NCBI GenBank assembly: GCA_027067965.1
Contig: JAMOUV010000032.1
Coordinates: forward strand, 233,650-297,649
DNA from: Flavobacteriales bacterium
GTDB taxonomy: Bacteria; Bacteroidota; Bacteroidia; Flavobacteriales; Flavobacteriaceae
Length of the DNA: 64,000 nt
Reading direction: 5' to 3'
Below the pieces are notes generated by a model. It ran no database searches. It saw nothing but the letters and a program-made list of their open reading frames with translations, and was not told where the DNA came from. Of the stretch, positions 1 through 9,385 are shown one piece after another. Positions within the stretch are counted from its first letter, which is position 1. Every line of letters begins with the position of its first letter. The translations under genes and the position numbers were made by a program.

Positions 1-4
1 AAAA

Positions 5-16
5 TTTCCCGGGAAA
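5..16. repeat. 12-bp perfect palindrome TTTCCCGGGAAA
   Basis: A perfect 12-bp inverted repeat lies just upstream of the first -7 element. It could be an operator of the glycan operon or the end of a terminator from a gene outside the window. The sequence does not decide between them. Confidence 0.4.
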
Positions 17-22
17 AATTAA

Positions 23-30
23 TAAATTTG
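23..30 (+). promoter_or_regulatory. Putative -7 element (TAAATTTG) of the glycan operon
   Basis: Matches the Bacteroidota -7 consensus TAnnTTTG exactly and lies 41 bases before the first start codon of the locus. No convincing -33 TTG is visible because the window begins just upstream. Confidence 0.5.
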
Positions 31-71
31 CGATAAATCACGCTATTTAATCAAATATCCCGAAATACCTC

Positions 72-818
72 ATGTATTCTACAGGCCTCATCATTCAAGC
101 CCGAACCACCTCAACCAGATTGCCAGGCAAGGTGATTTTGCCGTTTGATAATCAGCGGTCTATTTTGGAAATTCTCATCGACCGGCTAAAAAACCATTTT
201 AATAAAGAAAAAATTATAGTAGCCACCACCACCAATCCGGAAGATGATACCATTGTAGGGCTTTGTAAAAAAACCAATACCGCTTATTACAGAGGCGACG
301 AAAATAATGTATTGCAACGTTTTATTGAAGCGGCCGAAAAATTCGACATACGAAATATCGTAAGAATCAATGCCGATAACCCTTTTTTGCTTCCCGGTTA
401 TATCCAAAATTTAATCGACCGGTTCAATGAAGTCGATTATCTTTCTTACTGCTTCGATGACGGCACACCGGTCATCAAATCCCACATCGGACTTTTTGCC
501 GAAATGACCCGGTTGGAAACTTTGAAAAAAGTTGCCCGTTTAACCGGCGAACCTCTTTATAGGGAACACGTAACCAATTATATTTACTCACACCCGCAGA
601 AATTTAAAATAAACTTATTACCTTTACCCGGCCTCATTAAAAACCGGAAGGATATCCGCTTGACGGTGGATACAAAAAGAGATTTTGAAATGGCTCGTGA
701 GATTTATAAAAAAACCGGAGAAAAGAATCTCGATATTGAACATTTAATTACACTCATTGACAATAATTCCGATTGGAAAACGATTATGTTGAAGGAGATA
801 AAAAATAATGCCAAATGA
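72..818 (+). CDS. SpsF/NeuA-type cytidylyltransferase family protein
   Basis: 248 aa. The N-terminus IIQARTTSTRLPGKV is the nucleotide-binding loop of the CMP-sugar (CMP-NeuAc/CMP-Kdo) cytidylyltransferase fold, and the body resembles the SpsF family. Likely role: activating a nonulosonic acid, or a related sugar, with CTP in the cytoplasm for surface glycan assembly. Its stop overlaps the ATG of the NeuB-like gene by 4 bases (ATGA), so the two are translationally coupled. With the next two genes it forms a synthase, phosphatase and activation set. The exact sugar cannot be read from the sequence. It could also activate another sugar, since SpsF proteins are poorly characterised. Confidence 0.85.
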   Translation: MYSTGLIIQARTTSTRLPGKVILPFDNQRSILEILIDRLKNHFNKEKIIVATTTNPEDDTIVGLCKKTNTAYYRGDENNVLQRFIEAAEKFDIRNIVRINADNPFLLPGYIQNLIDRFNEVDYLSYCFDDGTPVIKSHIGLFAEMTRLETLKKVARLTGEPLYREHVTNYIYSHPQKFKINLLPLPGLIKNRKDIRLTVDTKRDFEMAREIYKKTGEKNLDIEHLITLIDNNSDWKTIMLKEIKNNAK

Positions 819-1855
819 ATCATACCTACATTATCGGAGAGATAGGACAAAATCATAACGGTTCGGTTGATATTGCCAAATTGATTGTCGATATGGTGAG
901 CCGCCCGATTCGAGAAGAATTTTTCGGGCTTAAATTACCAGGTATTGATGCGGTTAAGCTCACCAAAAGAGACCTGAAGCAAGAACTATCCTCCACACAG
1001 ATGAATGCACCTTATGACAGTCCGAATTCTTTTGGCAAAACTTACGGCGAACACAGGGCATACTTGGAACTTTCGGATGAAGAACACTTTGAAGTATTTA
1101 AATATGCCAAGGAAAAAGGATTGGATTTTGTCGAAACCCTTACCGCCCCCGGTGCCATGAGTGTGCTGAAACTTTTTACCCCGGATTATCTGAAAGTAGC
1201 CAGCCGCGATTTGACCAATTTACCGCTTTTGGAAGCATTGGCCGAAACAAAGTTACCCATTATATTGTCCACGGGCATGGGCGGAAAAAAAGAATTGGAC
1301 GAAGCATTGGAAGTCATCACGAGATATCACGATAAGATATCCATTCTGCATTGTGTGTCACAATACCCCACCCACCCCAAAAACGTGAATTATAATACCA
1401 TACCCTACCTCATTAAAAATTATCCGCAATATACCATCGGATATTCCGATCATACCATAGGCATCTTAGCCCCCTCGATAGCCGTGGCACTCGGTGCCAA
1501 GATAATAGAAAAACACGTAACCATCGACCGCCGAATGAAAGGGACCGACCATGCCGTCTCACTCGGGCCCGATGGTGTAAATAGAATGATTCGAGATATC
1601 CGGTTGACGGAAATGGGAATGGGCGAAGAGGATATTTTTATTGTGGACGATATTAAAAGCGCTCAAGTAAAATTGGAAAGAAGCATTGCATCCAAAAGAC
1701 CAATCAAAGCGGGAGAAATCATTACGGAAAAAGATATTCATATGCTCTCGCCGGGTGATGGAATTAAATGGCGCGACAGACACCTAGTTATCGGAAAAAG
1801 AGCAATCAAAGATATTCCGAAAGACGAAATCATTTACAAACACCTAATCGAATAA
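815..1855 (+). CDS. neuB: NeuB-family nonulosonate (sialic-acid-like) synthase
   Basis: 346 aa, the usual NeuB length. The N-terminal TIM-barrel part starts IIGEIGQNHNGSVDIAK, typical of NeuB/SpsE enzymes that condense phosphoenolpyruvate with an N-acetylhexosamine or its phosphate. The C-terminal about 60 residues (ERSIASKRPIKAGEIITEKD...) form the SAF/antifreeze-like domain that closes the active site. It overlaps the upstream cytidylyltransferase by 4 bases and is followed 2 bases later by a KdsC-like phosphatase. The presence of a phosphatase suggests a 9-phosphate product, as in the Bacteroides thetaiotaomicron KDN pathway and the animal NeuAc-9-P route. That assignment is inference. Confidence 0.9.
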   Translation: MNHTYIIGEIGQNHNGSVDIAKLIVDMVSRPIREEFFGLKLPGIDAVKLTKRDLKQELSSTQMNAPYDSPNSFGKTYGEHRAYLELSDEEHFEVFKYAKEKGLDFVETLTAPGAMSVLKLFTPDYLKVASRDLTNLPLLEALAETKLPIILSTGMGGKKELDEALEVITRYHDKISILHCVSQYPTHPKNVNYNTIPYLIKNYPQYTIGYSDHTIGILAPSIAVALGAKIIEKHVTIDRRMKGTDHAVSLGPDGVNRMIRDIRLTEMGMGEEDIFIVDDIKSAQVKLERSIASKRPIKAGEIITEKDIHMLSPGDGIKWRDRHLVIGKRAIKDIPKDEIIYKHLIE

Positions 1856-1857
1856 AC

Positions 1858-2376
1858 ATGTTACCCAAACTTATTCTTACGGACATTGACGGCGTATGGA
1901 CCGACGGCGGAATGTATTATGACAATACGGGAAATGAGTTGAAAAAATTTAATACCTATGATAGTGCAGGTGTATTATTTTGTAAACTCATGGATATTAC
2001 ATTCGGTATTATCACGGGCGAAAAAAACAAAATAATAGAAAACAGAGCCAAAAAATTGGAAGTCGAATATGTGTTTACGGGTGTTCGAGATAAGGTGAAA
2101 GTAGTGGATGATTTGCTAAATAAATTGGGGCTTACCTACGATGAAGTGGCCTATATCGGTGATGATATAAATGATTTGGAATTATTGAAAAAGGTTGGAA
2201 TCAGTGCGTGTCCGTCCGGCGCACCGGATTATATCAAATCCGAAGTGGATTTTATTGTTTCCAAAAAAGGAGGCGAAGGGGCATTTAGGGAATTTGTAGA
2301 AATTATTTTGAAGGAAAAGGGGTTGCTTCAAGAAGCCCTGCAGCGTTATTTTCAACAGAAGAAATTAAATCAATGA
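1858..2376 (+). CDS. KdsC-like HAD phosphatase (nonulosonate-9-phosphate phosphatase candidate)
   Basis: 172 aa from the ATG two bases after the neuB-like stop. A longer reading starts inside neuB but adds only non-conserved residues. HAD motif I is TDIDGVWTDGG (Asp nucleophile and acid/base) and the late motif is GDDINDLELL. It is cap-less (type C0) and KdsC-sized, so it probably acts as a tetramer. Position after a NeuB homologue and a CMP-transferase suggests it dephosphorylates a nonulosonate 9-phosphate, as the KdsC-like enzyme of the B. theta KDN cluster does. A Kdo-8-P phosphatase role is the main alternative. Confidence 0.85.
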   Translation: MLPKLILTDIDGVWTDGGMYYDNTGNELKKFNTYDSAGVLFCKLMDITFGIITGEKNKIIENRAKKLEVEYVFTGVRDKVKVVDDLLNKLGLTYDEVAYIGDDINDLELLKKVGISACPSGAPDYIKSEVDFIVSKKGGEGAFREFVEIILKEKGLLQEALQRYFQQKKLNQ

Positions 2377-2380
2377 TTTT

Positions 2381-3616
2381 TTGAAAAAAAAAATTTCTTT
2401 ATATAAATTATTAAATTTATTTCTGCGTGCAGCCGGAATGGGCGCAAAGTTTGTTTTAATTCTATTATTATCAAAATATTATACTGATACCGATTATCGT
2501 GATCTTACCTTAATTATGACTTTTGTTACACTCTCAATATATGTTATCGGAGTGGATTTTTATAATTATAGCATTCGTGATATTTTAATGGGGAACGAAC
2601 AGGATGGATTACAAAAAGTGGTCAATTCCTTTTTTTTATACGGCATCATTTATATTATTTTCGGTATTCTTTATTATTTGTTTTTCGACTCATTGGATTT
2701 TATCAATCAATACGCTTTGGCAGTTTTTGTCATTGCTCTAACCGAACATCTTTCTCAAGAAATTTACCGGCTTTTGATAGCTTTCGGCAAGGTATTATTA
2801 GCCAATTTTATTTTATTTTTTCGACTTTTCGGATGGGTAAGTTATGTGATTTATTATATACAATTCAAAGGAAGCATATCTCTTCATCATCTACTCACCA
2901 TATGGTATATTTTTAATTTAATAAGCATCATCACAGTAGCCCTTTATTTCGGAATAAAAAATATTAAACAAATACTTACGGTTAAAATCAAAAAGAAATG
3001 GATTATTAACGGACTTAAAATTTCCAGTGTATTTTTTGCAGGCACCATTTTATTAAAAATCATCGAATACGCCAATCGCTTTGTAGTGGATTATTTTTTG
3101 GATGATATATATGTAGGGATATACGGATTTTATACAACCATAGCCCTTATAGTTACTATTTATATTAACACAATTGTTATATCTTTTGAATTACCCTCAC
3201 TTATAAAAAACACTCCCAAAGATCCCGGTTTATCTAACTTCGCTTATTTTAGAAGATCTATAATCAAACAGTTGATAATTATTATTTTTATTCTTTCCCT
3301 CTTTATTTATCCTCTGTTACAATGGCAAGGAAAAAGTGTATATAGCAAGCATATATCTGTCTTTTTTATTGTGCTGGGAGGTGTATTTTTTATGAATTTA
3401 TCATTGGTAGAACATTTCATGTTATATGTTAAACATCAGGACAAACGAATATTATACATAATGGTTATTTCGGGAATTTTCAGTTTATTTTCCGCAATAA
3501 TTTTAACTTATGTGGCAGGAATTTACGGAACGGCAATTTCTTTTTTTATAACCGGTGTATTGATGTATTATCTTCGTAAATATGAAGTGAGAAAAATGAA
3601 GCTACCCTTTAATTAA
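2381..3616 (+). CDS. Wzx-type polysaccharide flippase
   Basis: 411 aa, almost wholly hydrophobic with about 12 membrane segments and short basic loops, as in the MATE/MVF-related lipopolysaccharide flippases. Start is TTG (TTGAAAAAA, giving MKKKIS) 4 bases after the HAD gene; no nearer in-frame ATG precedes the first helix. Inferred role: moving undecaprenyl-linked repeat units across the inner membrane. Its place between sugar activation genes and glycosyltransferase/polymerase genes fits a Wzx/Wzy-dependent pathway. Substrate unknown. Confidence 0.8.
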   Translation: MKKKISLYKLLNLFLRAAGMGAKFVLILLLSKYYTDTDYRDLTLIMTFVTLSIYVIGVDFYNYSIRDILMGNEQDGLQKVVNSFFLYGIIYIIFGILYYLFFDSLDFINQYALAVFVIALTEHLSQEIYRLLIAFGKVLLANFILFFRLFGWVSYVIYYIQFKGSISLHHLLTIWYIFNLISIITVALYFGIKNIKQILTVKIKKKWIINGLKISSVFFAGTILLKIIEYANRFVVDYFLDDIYVGIYGFYTTIALIVTIYINTIVISFELPSLIKNTPKDPGLSNFAYFRRSIIKQLIIIIFILSLFIYPLLQWQGKSVYSKHISVFFIVLGGVFFMNLSLVEHFMLYVKHQDKRILYIMVISGIFSLFSAIILTYVAGIYGTAISFFITGVLMYYLRKYEVRKMKLPFN

Positions 3617-3664
3617 TTTCCTTTATTTTTAAAAAAAACTCTATCCTCAAACTTTAATTAATGG

Positions 3665-3672
3665 TATATTTG
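3665..3672 (+). promoter_or_regulatory. Putative -7 element (TATATTTG)
   Basis: Perfect TAnnTTTG 27 bases before the ATG at 3700, in the 83-bp gap after the flippase. It suggests a second transcription start within the glycan locus. No clear -33 TTG. Confidence 0.5.
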
Positions 3673-3699
3673 TAAAAGAAGTATTTATAATTAGAATTT

Positions 3700-4728
3700 A
3701 TGCCGAAAACCAAGCAGATAAATATATTCGTGGGATTATCACAAAATCAAGTAGATAATTTCGAACTCGTTATCAAACAAACCGGGATTGAACATGAACA
3801 TAATATTTTACTTACTTCGAGTTCCATTTCATATAATCCACAAATATACAAGGAAGTTTATCAAGCCGATATAAGTTTTGATAACCAATCGGGTAATACT
3901 TTTCAAGCCATTAGAAACATTCATCAAAAAATCAGGGCATATAAAAAATTAATACAAAAAATTAAATCGTTTAAATCTGAAAAAAAAATTCGGGTTTATT
4001 TCTCTTATATTGAAGATGTTCTTTCAAATCATATGGTTTTATCATTTAACAAAAATACCCGTGCCATCGTAGTGGAAGACGGTATTTTGAATTATTATAT
4101 GCATACTATTCACAATTTGCCACGTCATAAGATATTACTTAAATACTTGATTTCCAACTTAAATGGTGTTCGATTCAAGTTTTATAAAGGTCATTCGTCC
4201 GGAATCGATTATGCGCATGTCGAAAAACAATATGTGCGACTTCCAGAATTAAGTGTGAAGCCCGAAAAATCCGAAAAACTTCAAGTACCACCTATTTTTA
4301 TTGAAAATTTTAGCGATTCAGCTATTATCATAGGGAAAGAAGAATTGGAAGGAAAAATTGGTAGTGAACAATATTATTCCAAAATGAATCTTTTGTTTGA
4401 CAAAGCCATTGAATTGGCAAAAAACAAAAAAATTAAAAAAATTTATTATAAACCACACAGGCACGGCAAAAGATTATCCGAAGAATTTATTAAAACAAAA
4501 CTGCAATCTATTCCTTATGAAATTTTAAATGCCTCGGCACCTTTAGAGAATTTATTTTTCAATCAATTACGTTCAAAATATATTATCGGATTTAATTCCA
4601 GCGCAATTATTAACATCAAAATTCAATTAAAAAATGCAAACGAATTAAAGACTTATGTATTTATGGAAAAAGATGACATATTGCGAAATCTATTCAAAAA
4701 ATTAAACAGTAATATTTTAGAGATGTAA
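3700..4728 (+). CDS. Candidate sialyltransferase-like glycosyltransferase (D/E-D/E-G and HP-type motifs)
   Basis: 342 aa, soluble. Three elements match the signature of bacterial sialyl-/polysialyltransferases (GT52-like group): V-E126-D127-G128 (the D/E-D/E-G motif, general base), YYK-P252-H253-R254 (the HP motif region that binds CMP) and FNSSAI at about 298-303 (Ser/Thr motif). The canonical Pro after His is Arg here. Standing downstream of NeuB-like, CMP-transferase and flippase genes, it is a sensible candidate for transferring the CMP-activated nonulosonate. Overall similarity is weak, so the acceptor, and even the sugar class, are inference. Confidence 0.6.
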   Translation: MPKTKQINIFVGLSQNQVDNFELVIKQTGIEHEHNILLTSSSISYNPQIYKEVYQADISFDNQSGNTFQAIRNIHQKIRAYKKLIQKIKSFKSEKKIRVYFSYIEDVLSNHMVLSFNKNTRAIVVEDGILNYYMHTIHNLPRHKILLKYLISNLNGVRFKFYKGHSSGIDYAHVEKQYVRLPELSVKPEKSEKLQVPPIFIENFSDSAIIIGKEELEGKIGSEQYYSKMNLLFDKAIELAKNKKIKKIYYKPHRHGKRLSEEFIKTKLQSIPYEILNASAPLENLFFNQLRSKYIIGFNSSAIINIKIQLKNANELKTYVFMEKDDILRNLFKKLNSNILEM

Positions 4729-4731
4729 AAC

Positions 4732-5994
4732 ATGAGTTTTTATTTCAATATATTATTTGCCATTATTTTACTAATCATTACTTTTTGGTTTTTAAAAAGA
4801 GATTTTAAACTCTTTTTTTTAAACGGGTTGATTATTTTTCAAGCATTTACCATCATACCTTCTCTTATTTACATAGAGACAGGAAAAATGATTTCCGAAC
4901 AAGGAAGAGAAGGATTTTATGTGGGAGCCGTATTTTATTTCGGATTATTTTATTTACTTTCGCTTCTATTTTTATACTTGACTTTTAATACGCTTTATAA
5001 AGTAAAATTAAGAACCTTCTATTTTACATACCATGGAAAAAATATTGAAATACCCGTACTGCTCGGCTTGGTAATAATGGCTCTAGGGCTATTGATATAT
5101 AATGCACTTCAGTCACCTTCTCCTTTATTCAATGAAGGCATAAGTCGTTTCAATTATTGGGAACATGCCAAATACCCTGTTCTTAATAAATTATTCGGTA
5201 ATACCGCTATGTTCATACCCTTTGCATTGGGTATATTATTTACCAGAATGAAAAAAATCAGTCTATTTCTTCTCCTATTGTATTTCGGTTACAATTTCTA
5301 CATCGGTCAAAAATTCTCGCCCATCATAAATGGCACATTTGCCTTTTTACTTCCCCTGGCTATTTTATATGATAATAAAATTTTCTTAAGAACATTAATT
5401 AATAAACGAACCTTAATTTTAGTTGCGCTTATGGGACTATTAATGTATAAAGTTATTTACGAACGATATGAGAGGGTTCATCCTTTTGCGATAATAAAAA
5501 TTTACGATCCTAACGAAGCAATGTTCTATAGGATTTTCGGCTTGCAAGGGCATTTGTTTTGGGGAGCCACCGAACGCTATGTTTATCATCATAAATCCCC
5601 TTCATGGGATTTGGCCTCTTTACCATACGGCATGCATGTGATGATGAAAGAATTTGCAGCCGGAGGTGAAAAATTTGCCGAACAGGCAGCCAAAAAAGGA
5701 TTTAATTTTACCAATGCCTATCCAAGCATTCTTTTTATGATTTTTCCGCCTTTGGTCGCTTATCTTTTCCATATTTTCATCGTCATTTTTGTCTTAAGTG
5801 TAAGCGGTTGGATATTAATGCGTTTACTTCAAAATCAATCTTATGTTCTAGCTGTGATTTCCTTTCAATTTTTTATCTGGACAATTTATGCCTTAACAAT
5901 GGGATATTTTTACAAACTGATATTCGGACTTATATTTAATTTCATTATCCTATTAATGGGTGCATATTTCGAAAGAAAGAAAATTTATTCATGA
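4732..5994 (+). CDS. Oligosaccharide repeat-unit polymerase-like membrane protein
   Basis: 420 aa with about 10-11 hydrophobic segments and a larger extracytoplasmic loop (about residues 235-320, containing YERYERVHPFAI and an Arg/His-rich stretch), the layout of Wzy/O-antigen polymerases. It starts 3 bases after the glycosyltransferase and its stop overlaps the next ATG (5991). A second Wzy_C-family protein lies 1 kb downstream, so one of the two may be the polymerase and the other the ligase. Assignment rests on topology and context, not on a sequence motif. Confidence 0.6.
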   Translation: MSFYFNILFAIILLIITFWFLKRDFKLFFLNGLIIFQAFTIIPSLIYIETGKMISEQGREGFYVGAVFYFGLFYLLSLLFLYLTFNTLYKVKLRTFYFTYHGKNIEIPVLLGLVIMALGLLIYNALQSPSPLFNEGISRFNYWEHAKYPVLNKLFGNTAMFIPFALGILFTRMKKISLFLLLLYFGYNFYIGQKFSPIINGTFAFLLPLAILYDNKIFLRTLINKRTLILVALMGLLMYKVIYERYERVHPFAIIKIYDPNEAMFYRIFGLQGHLFWGATERYVYHHKSPSWDLASLPYGMHVMMKEFAAGGEKFAEQAAKKGFNFTNAYPSILFMIFPPLVAYLFHIFIVIFVLSVSGWILMRLLQNQSYVLAVISFQFFIWTIYALTMGYFYKLIFGLIFNFIILLMGAYFERKKIYS

Positions 5995-6998
5995 ATCATG
6001 TGAATTTCATATTATCCATACTTTTTCTTTTCTCGTATTTCTATTCATGTAACAGATCCCAAGAAAAACTTTCTGCGAATTTTGATACCAATTTAGAAAA
6101 AAAACTAAGTATCAATAGAGAATTTCATATAGGAGATGTGCGAAGATACGGACTCTTTCCTGAGAAATCCGATAAACAAAATATTTATAATAAAACCCAA
6201 AATCCTGAAGCTATTTTTCGGTTGGCATCTACCGGACTTAAGATTTATTTTCCGCCTGGCTATTACAATCATGCATTAATATTGGAAAACATCAAAAATA
6301 TTAATCTTTATTTTAATCACGCAGAATTCGGCAGTGTTATTCAAATTAAAAATGCCGAAAATATTCATATCGAAGGCCACTTTATATCTTATAACATGCT
6401 GGAAATCAATCGTTCTAAAAAAATTTTTCTGGATACTATACAAATAATCAATAACCCGTCATTACATTCGGGAAGAAGAGAAAGCAGCGGAATACAGATC
6501 TTGTATAACAGTTCCGATATTCATATTCATTATGCACAAATCTATGGATTGGGTTCGGGAAAAAATTTTAAATATATCCATGCCGCCTTAAAAATCTATG
6601 GTTATCCCGAACTTCCCCAAGATGTATATATAGATAAAGTCATTATCAAAAATTCCGCCGTTCATGGTGCAATTATTATGGGACATCATATTATTATCAA
6701 TAAAATGATTATTGACGGCTATGGAATGAAGCCAAATAATTATTTAATAAAATTAAGTCATGTTAGCGACATGCCAAAAAATTATTATGCTTTATGGTTA
6801 CAAAAAAATACGCTTTCGGAATATACTTTCATCGAAATACCTAAAGTCAATCGTAAGGCCATGCGACTCGGACCGGGAAATATATACCAACCTACCTTAA
6901 TAGATACCCTATCAATTAACTATCACGGAAATTTAGACGAAATTATAGATGATGATAAAAATACTAACATTATAGTAAAACATGTTATAATCCATTGA
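5991..6998 (+). CDS. Exported lipoprotein with predicted right-handed beta-helix
   Basis: 335 aa. Signal peptide with lipobox FYSC (Cys20). From about residue 85 the protein is a ladder of short beta-strand units rich in I/N/H (KNINLYFNHAEF, ENIHIEGHFIS, KKIFLDTIQI, SDIHIHYAQIYG), typical of pectate-lyase-like parallel beta-helices. It overlaps the polymerase-like gene by 4 bases and precedes the Wzy_C gene by 4 bases, so it belongs to the glycan operon. Such proteins often bind or cleave polysaccharide. No catalytic triad could be identified with confidence. Confidence 0.7.
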   Translation: MNHVNFILSILFLFSYFYSCNRSQEKLSANFDTNLEKKLSINREFHIGDVRRYGLFPEKSDKQNIYNKTQNPEAIFRLASTGLKIYFPPGYYNHALILENIKNINLYFNHAEFGSVIQIKNAENIHIEGHFISYNMLEINRSKKIFLDTIQIINNPSLHSGRRESSGIQILYNSSDIHIHYAQIYGLGSGKNFKYIHAALKIYGYPELPQDVYIDKVIIKNSAVHGAIIMGHHIIINKMIIDGYGMKPNNYLIKLSHVSDMPKNYYALWLQKNTLSEYTFIEIPKVNRKAMRLGPGNIYQPTLIDTLSINYHGNLDEIIDDDKNTNIIVKHVIIH

Positions 6999-7002
6999 AT
7001 TA

Positions 7003-8193
7003 ATGAATAGAGAAAAGATTTTTACCGCATTACTGATGCTTTATACCTTGTTGCTCTCCACCACATTTCTTGCCGGTGGGGCCATTTTGTTAATGCTTAT
7101 CTTTTTTTTAATCGACCGCAAAGAAAATCTTCGCAAGAAATGTAAAATTGCATGCAACCATCCTTTAACAATCTTGTTTATTATATATTTCCTATTTCAT
7201 ATTGTAGGATATTTTATGTCCAAAGACAAATCAATGGCCTTAACGGATATAGAACATAAATTATCATTTTTAATTTTACCTCCGATTATTTTAGGCGAGT
7301 ATATTTCCAAAAATAATATCAAAAAAGTATTTCTATTCTTTAAAAACGTAATAATAATTACGCTCTCCGTTTTGCTTATGTATCATTTTATTCGTTACAA
7401 TAAAGGGCTCGGAGAATTTACACATTTCGGATTTAGAGATTTAAGCATTTCATATTTCTATTTTTCGGTTTTTATTATTTTTTCCATTTTAATTATTGAT
7501 TATTTTAAACCTAAATATTATAAATTTCAAATACTCATCCTTCTTTTCTTTTTATTATTGATTTCGAATAGAGCTGCTATTTTATTCATATTATTTTATT
7601 ATATTTTCTGGAAAAAAGGTTATAAATTTTTATTGAATATCAGGGTGGTTTTTATTTTGGTTTTGCTTGGCTTATTTCTTTTTTCAACCGATAACCTTCT
7701 TATTCGAAAAATGAAAGTATTCTATCGTACAACCGACCTGAACATGGAAACAATTAGAACTAAAAACAGTATAAGCATTACTCATAACACGTTAGAACAT
7801 CGTATTTATATATGGAAATTGGCAAGTTCGCTTATTAAAGAAAACTTTTTATTTGGAATAGGAACCGGCGATTTTCAAAAAGAACTTAACAAATTATATC
7901 ATCAGTATAACTTTAAAGCCGCCAAACTTAAAAATTACAATACCCATAATCAGTATTTGGAAGAATTTTTAAAATTCGGTCTCATAGGAGGATTGTTTTT
8001 CATAGGGATGATATGGTATTTACTAAAAATCAGCCGGCGAAAACCTCTTTTTTTCCTTACCGTATTACTTATAGCATGGGGGAGCATTTTCGAATCATAC
8101 TGGTTCAGACACCATGGTATTCTTTTTATAAGTTTTTTTATTCCTTTATTGTATAAATATTATTTACCAAACAATGTACTTGATGAAAAATAA
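7003..8193 (+). CDS. O-antigen ligase/polymerase (Wzy_C family)
   Basis: 396 aa with about 11 membrane segments. The large periplasmic loop carries GIGTGDFQKELN followed by THNQYLEEFLKFGLIGG, the Wzy_C/WaaL signature region (conserved His of the loop, then HNxYLE-type motif). It joins an activated glycan to lipid A core or polymerises repeat units; ligase and polymerase cannot be separated on sequence alone. Its 3' end overlaps the next gene. Confidence 0.8.
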   Translation: MNREKIFTALLMLYTLLLSTTFLAGGAILLMLIFFLIDRKENLRKKCKIACNHPLTILFIIYFLFHIVGYFMSKDKSMALTDIEHKLSFLILPPIILGEYISKNNIKKVFLFFKNVIIITLSVLLMYHFIRYNKGLGEFTHFGFRDLSISYFYFSVFIIFSILIIDYFKPKYYKFQILILLFFLLLISNRAAILFILFYYIFWKKGYKFLLNIRVVFILVLLGLFLFSTDNLLIRKMKVFYRTTDLNMETIRTKNSISITHNTLEHRIYIWKLASSLIKENFLFGIGTGDFQKELNKLYHQYNFKAAKLKNYNTHNQYLEEFLKFGLIGGLFFIGMIWYLLKISRRKPLFFLTVLLIAWGSIFESYWFRHHGILFISFFIPLLYKYYLPNNVLDEK

Positions 8194-9322
8194 AGAAAAG
8201 AAAATAAAAATTCTTCATGTAGCTCGGGCTGCCGGCGGAATCGGTGTATATATCGATCTGATAGTAAAACATATAAACGACGAAAGATTTAAAAATTATA
8301 TTATTCATGAAGACGATTATCAATCCATAAGTTTTGCATCAAAATCCGGTCTTCCGGTCAAGTCCTATAAATTACCCATTCCAAGGGAAATTTCGCCAAG
8401 GAAAGATTGGCAAGCCGTTCTAAAAACCCGTAAAATAATCGAAGAAGAAAATATCGATTTAATTCATGCCCATAGTGCCAAAGGCGGGGTAATTGCGCGC
8501 CTTGCCGCTTTAGGAAAAGGAGTAAAAGTACTTTATACTCCTAATGCATTCTCCTATCTGAGTACGCCGAATACGATAAAAAAATTTATTTTCTTAAATG
8601 CCGAGCGAATACTCAAACATTTTAATTCCAAATTATTAGCTTCTTCTCCTTCCGAACAAGAAAGAGGAATTAAAGAAGTGGGCTTTAAAAAAGAAAATAC
8701 TTATTTATTTAATAATAGTATAGCTCCTATTGAAACTACTCGATTGACCATCCCTAAAAAATGGCCCGATAGTTACATTTGCACTGTAGGAAGGCCGTCT
8801 TATCAAAAACGCCTTGACATGATGATAAAAGTTTTGTCCGAACTAAAAAAAGAAATTCCCAATATACATTTAATTATCATGGGAGTTGGCTTTTATGCAC
8901 CCGAATTAGATTCCATTAACGAATTAATTAATAAACTTAATTTATCTAAAAATATTACTTTACTTCCATGGACCGCTAAAGAAAATGTACATCATATCAT
9001 TAAAAATGCCCAAATGTATATATCCACCGCAAGATATGAAGGATTGCCATTTTCGATAATCGAATCATTAGCATTAGGAAAACCCGTAGTCGCTACCAAT
9101 GTAGATGGTAATAAAGACTTGATTATTAACGGTTACAACGGATTTTTAATTGACGGTGAAAACATAATCGAAATGAAAAATAAAATAATGGCTCTACTCC
9201 ATAATAAAGAGAGGTTGGAAAAATTTTCCTTTAATGCAAAACGTATTTTTGAAGAAAAATATAATATTCACCAAAATATTCCTTTACTGGAACAAATTTA
9301 TCTTGAAAACATAAAAAAATAG
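8174..9322 (+). CDS. GT4-family glycosyltransferase
   Basis: 382 aa GT-B fold enzyme. N-terminal Rossmann start KILHVARAAGGIGVYID carries the Gly-rich acceptor loop. The C-terminal part has VGRPSYQKRLDMMI and the nucleotide-sugar site ARYEGLPFSIIESLALGKPVVATNVDG (E-x7-E motif) near residue 290. It overlaps the ligase gene by 20 bases; a second ATG at 8183 would also be acceptable. Last gene of the glycan locus. Donor sugar unknown. Confidence 0.85.
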   Translation: MYLMKNKEKKIKILHVARAAGGIGVYIDLIVKHINDERFKNYIIHEDDYQSISFASKSGLPVKSYKLPIPREISPRKDWQAVLKTRKIIEEENIDLIHAHSAKGGVIARLAALGKGVKVLYTPNAFSYLSTPNTIKKFIFLNAERILKHFNSKLLASSPSEQERGIKEVGFKKENTYLFNNSIAPIETTRLTIPKKWPDSYICTVGRPSYQKRLDMMIKVLSELKKEIPNIHLIIMGVGFYAPELDSINELINKLNLSKNITLLPWTAKENVHHIIKNAQMYISTARYEGLPFSIIESLALGKPVVATNVDGNKDLIINGYNGFLIDGENIIEMKNKIMALLHNKERLEKFSFNAKRIFEEKYNIHQNIPLLEQIYLENIKK

Positions 9323-9385
9323 TTCTTTTCCGAAAATAATTTAATCTTTTTATAATGTCCTTAAAACCGGAACATAAAAAAAATC

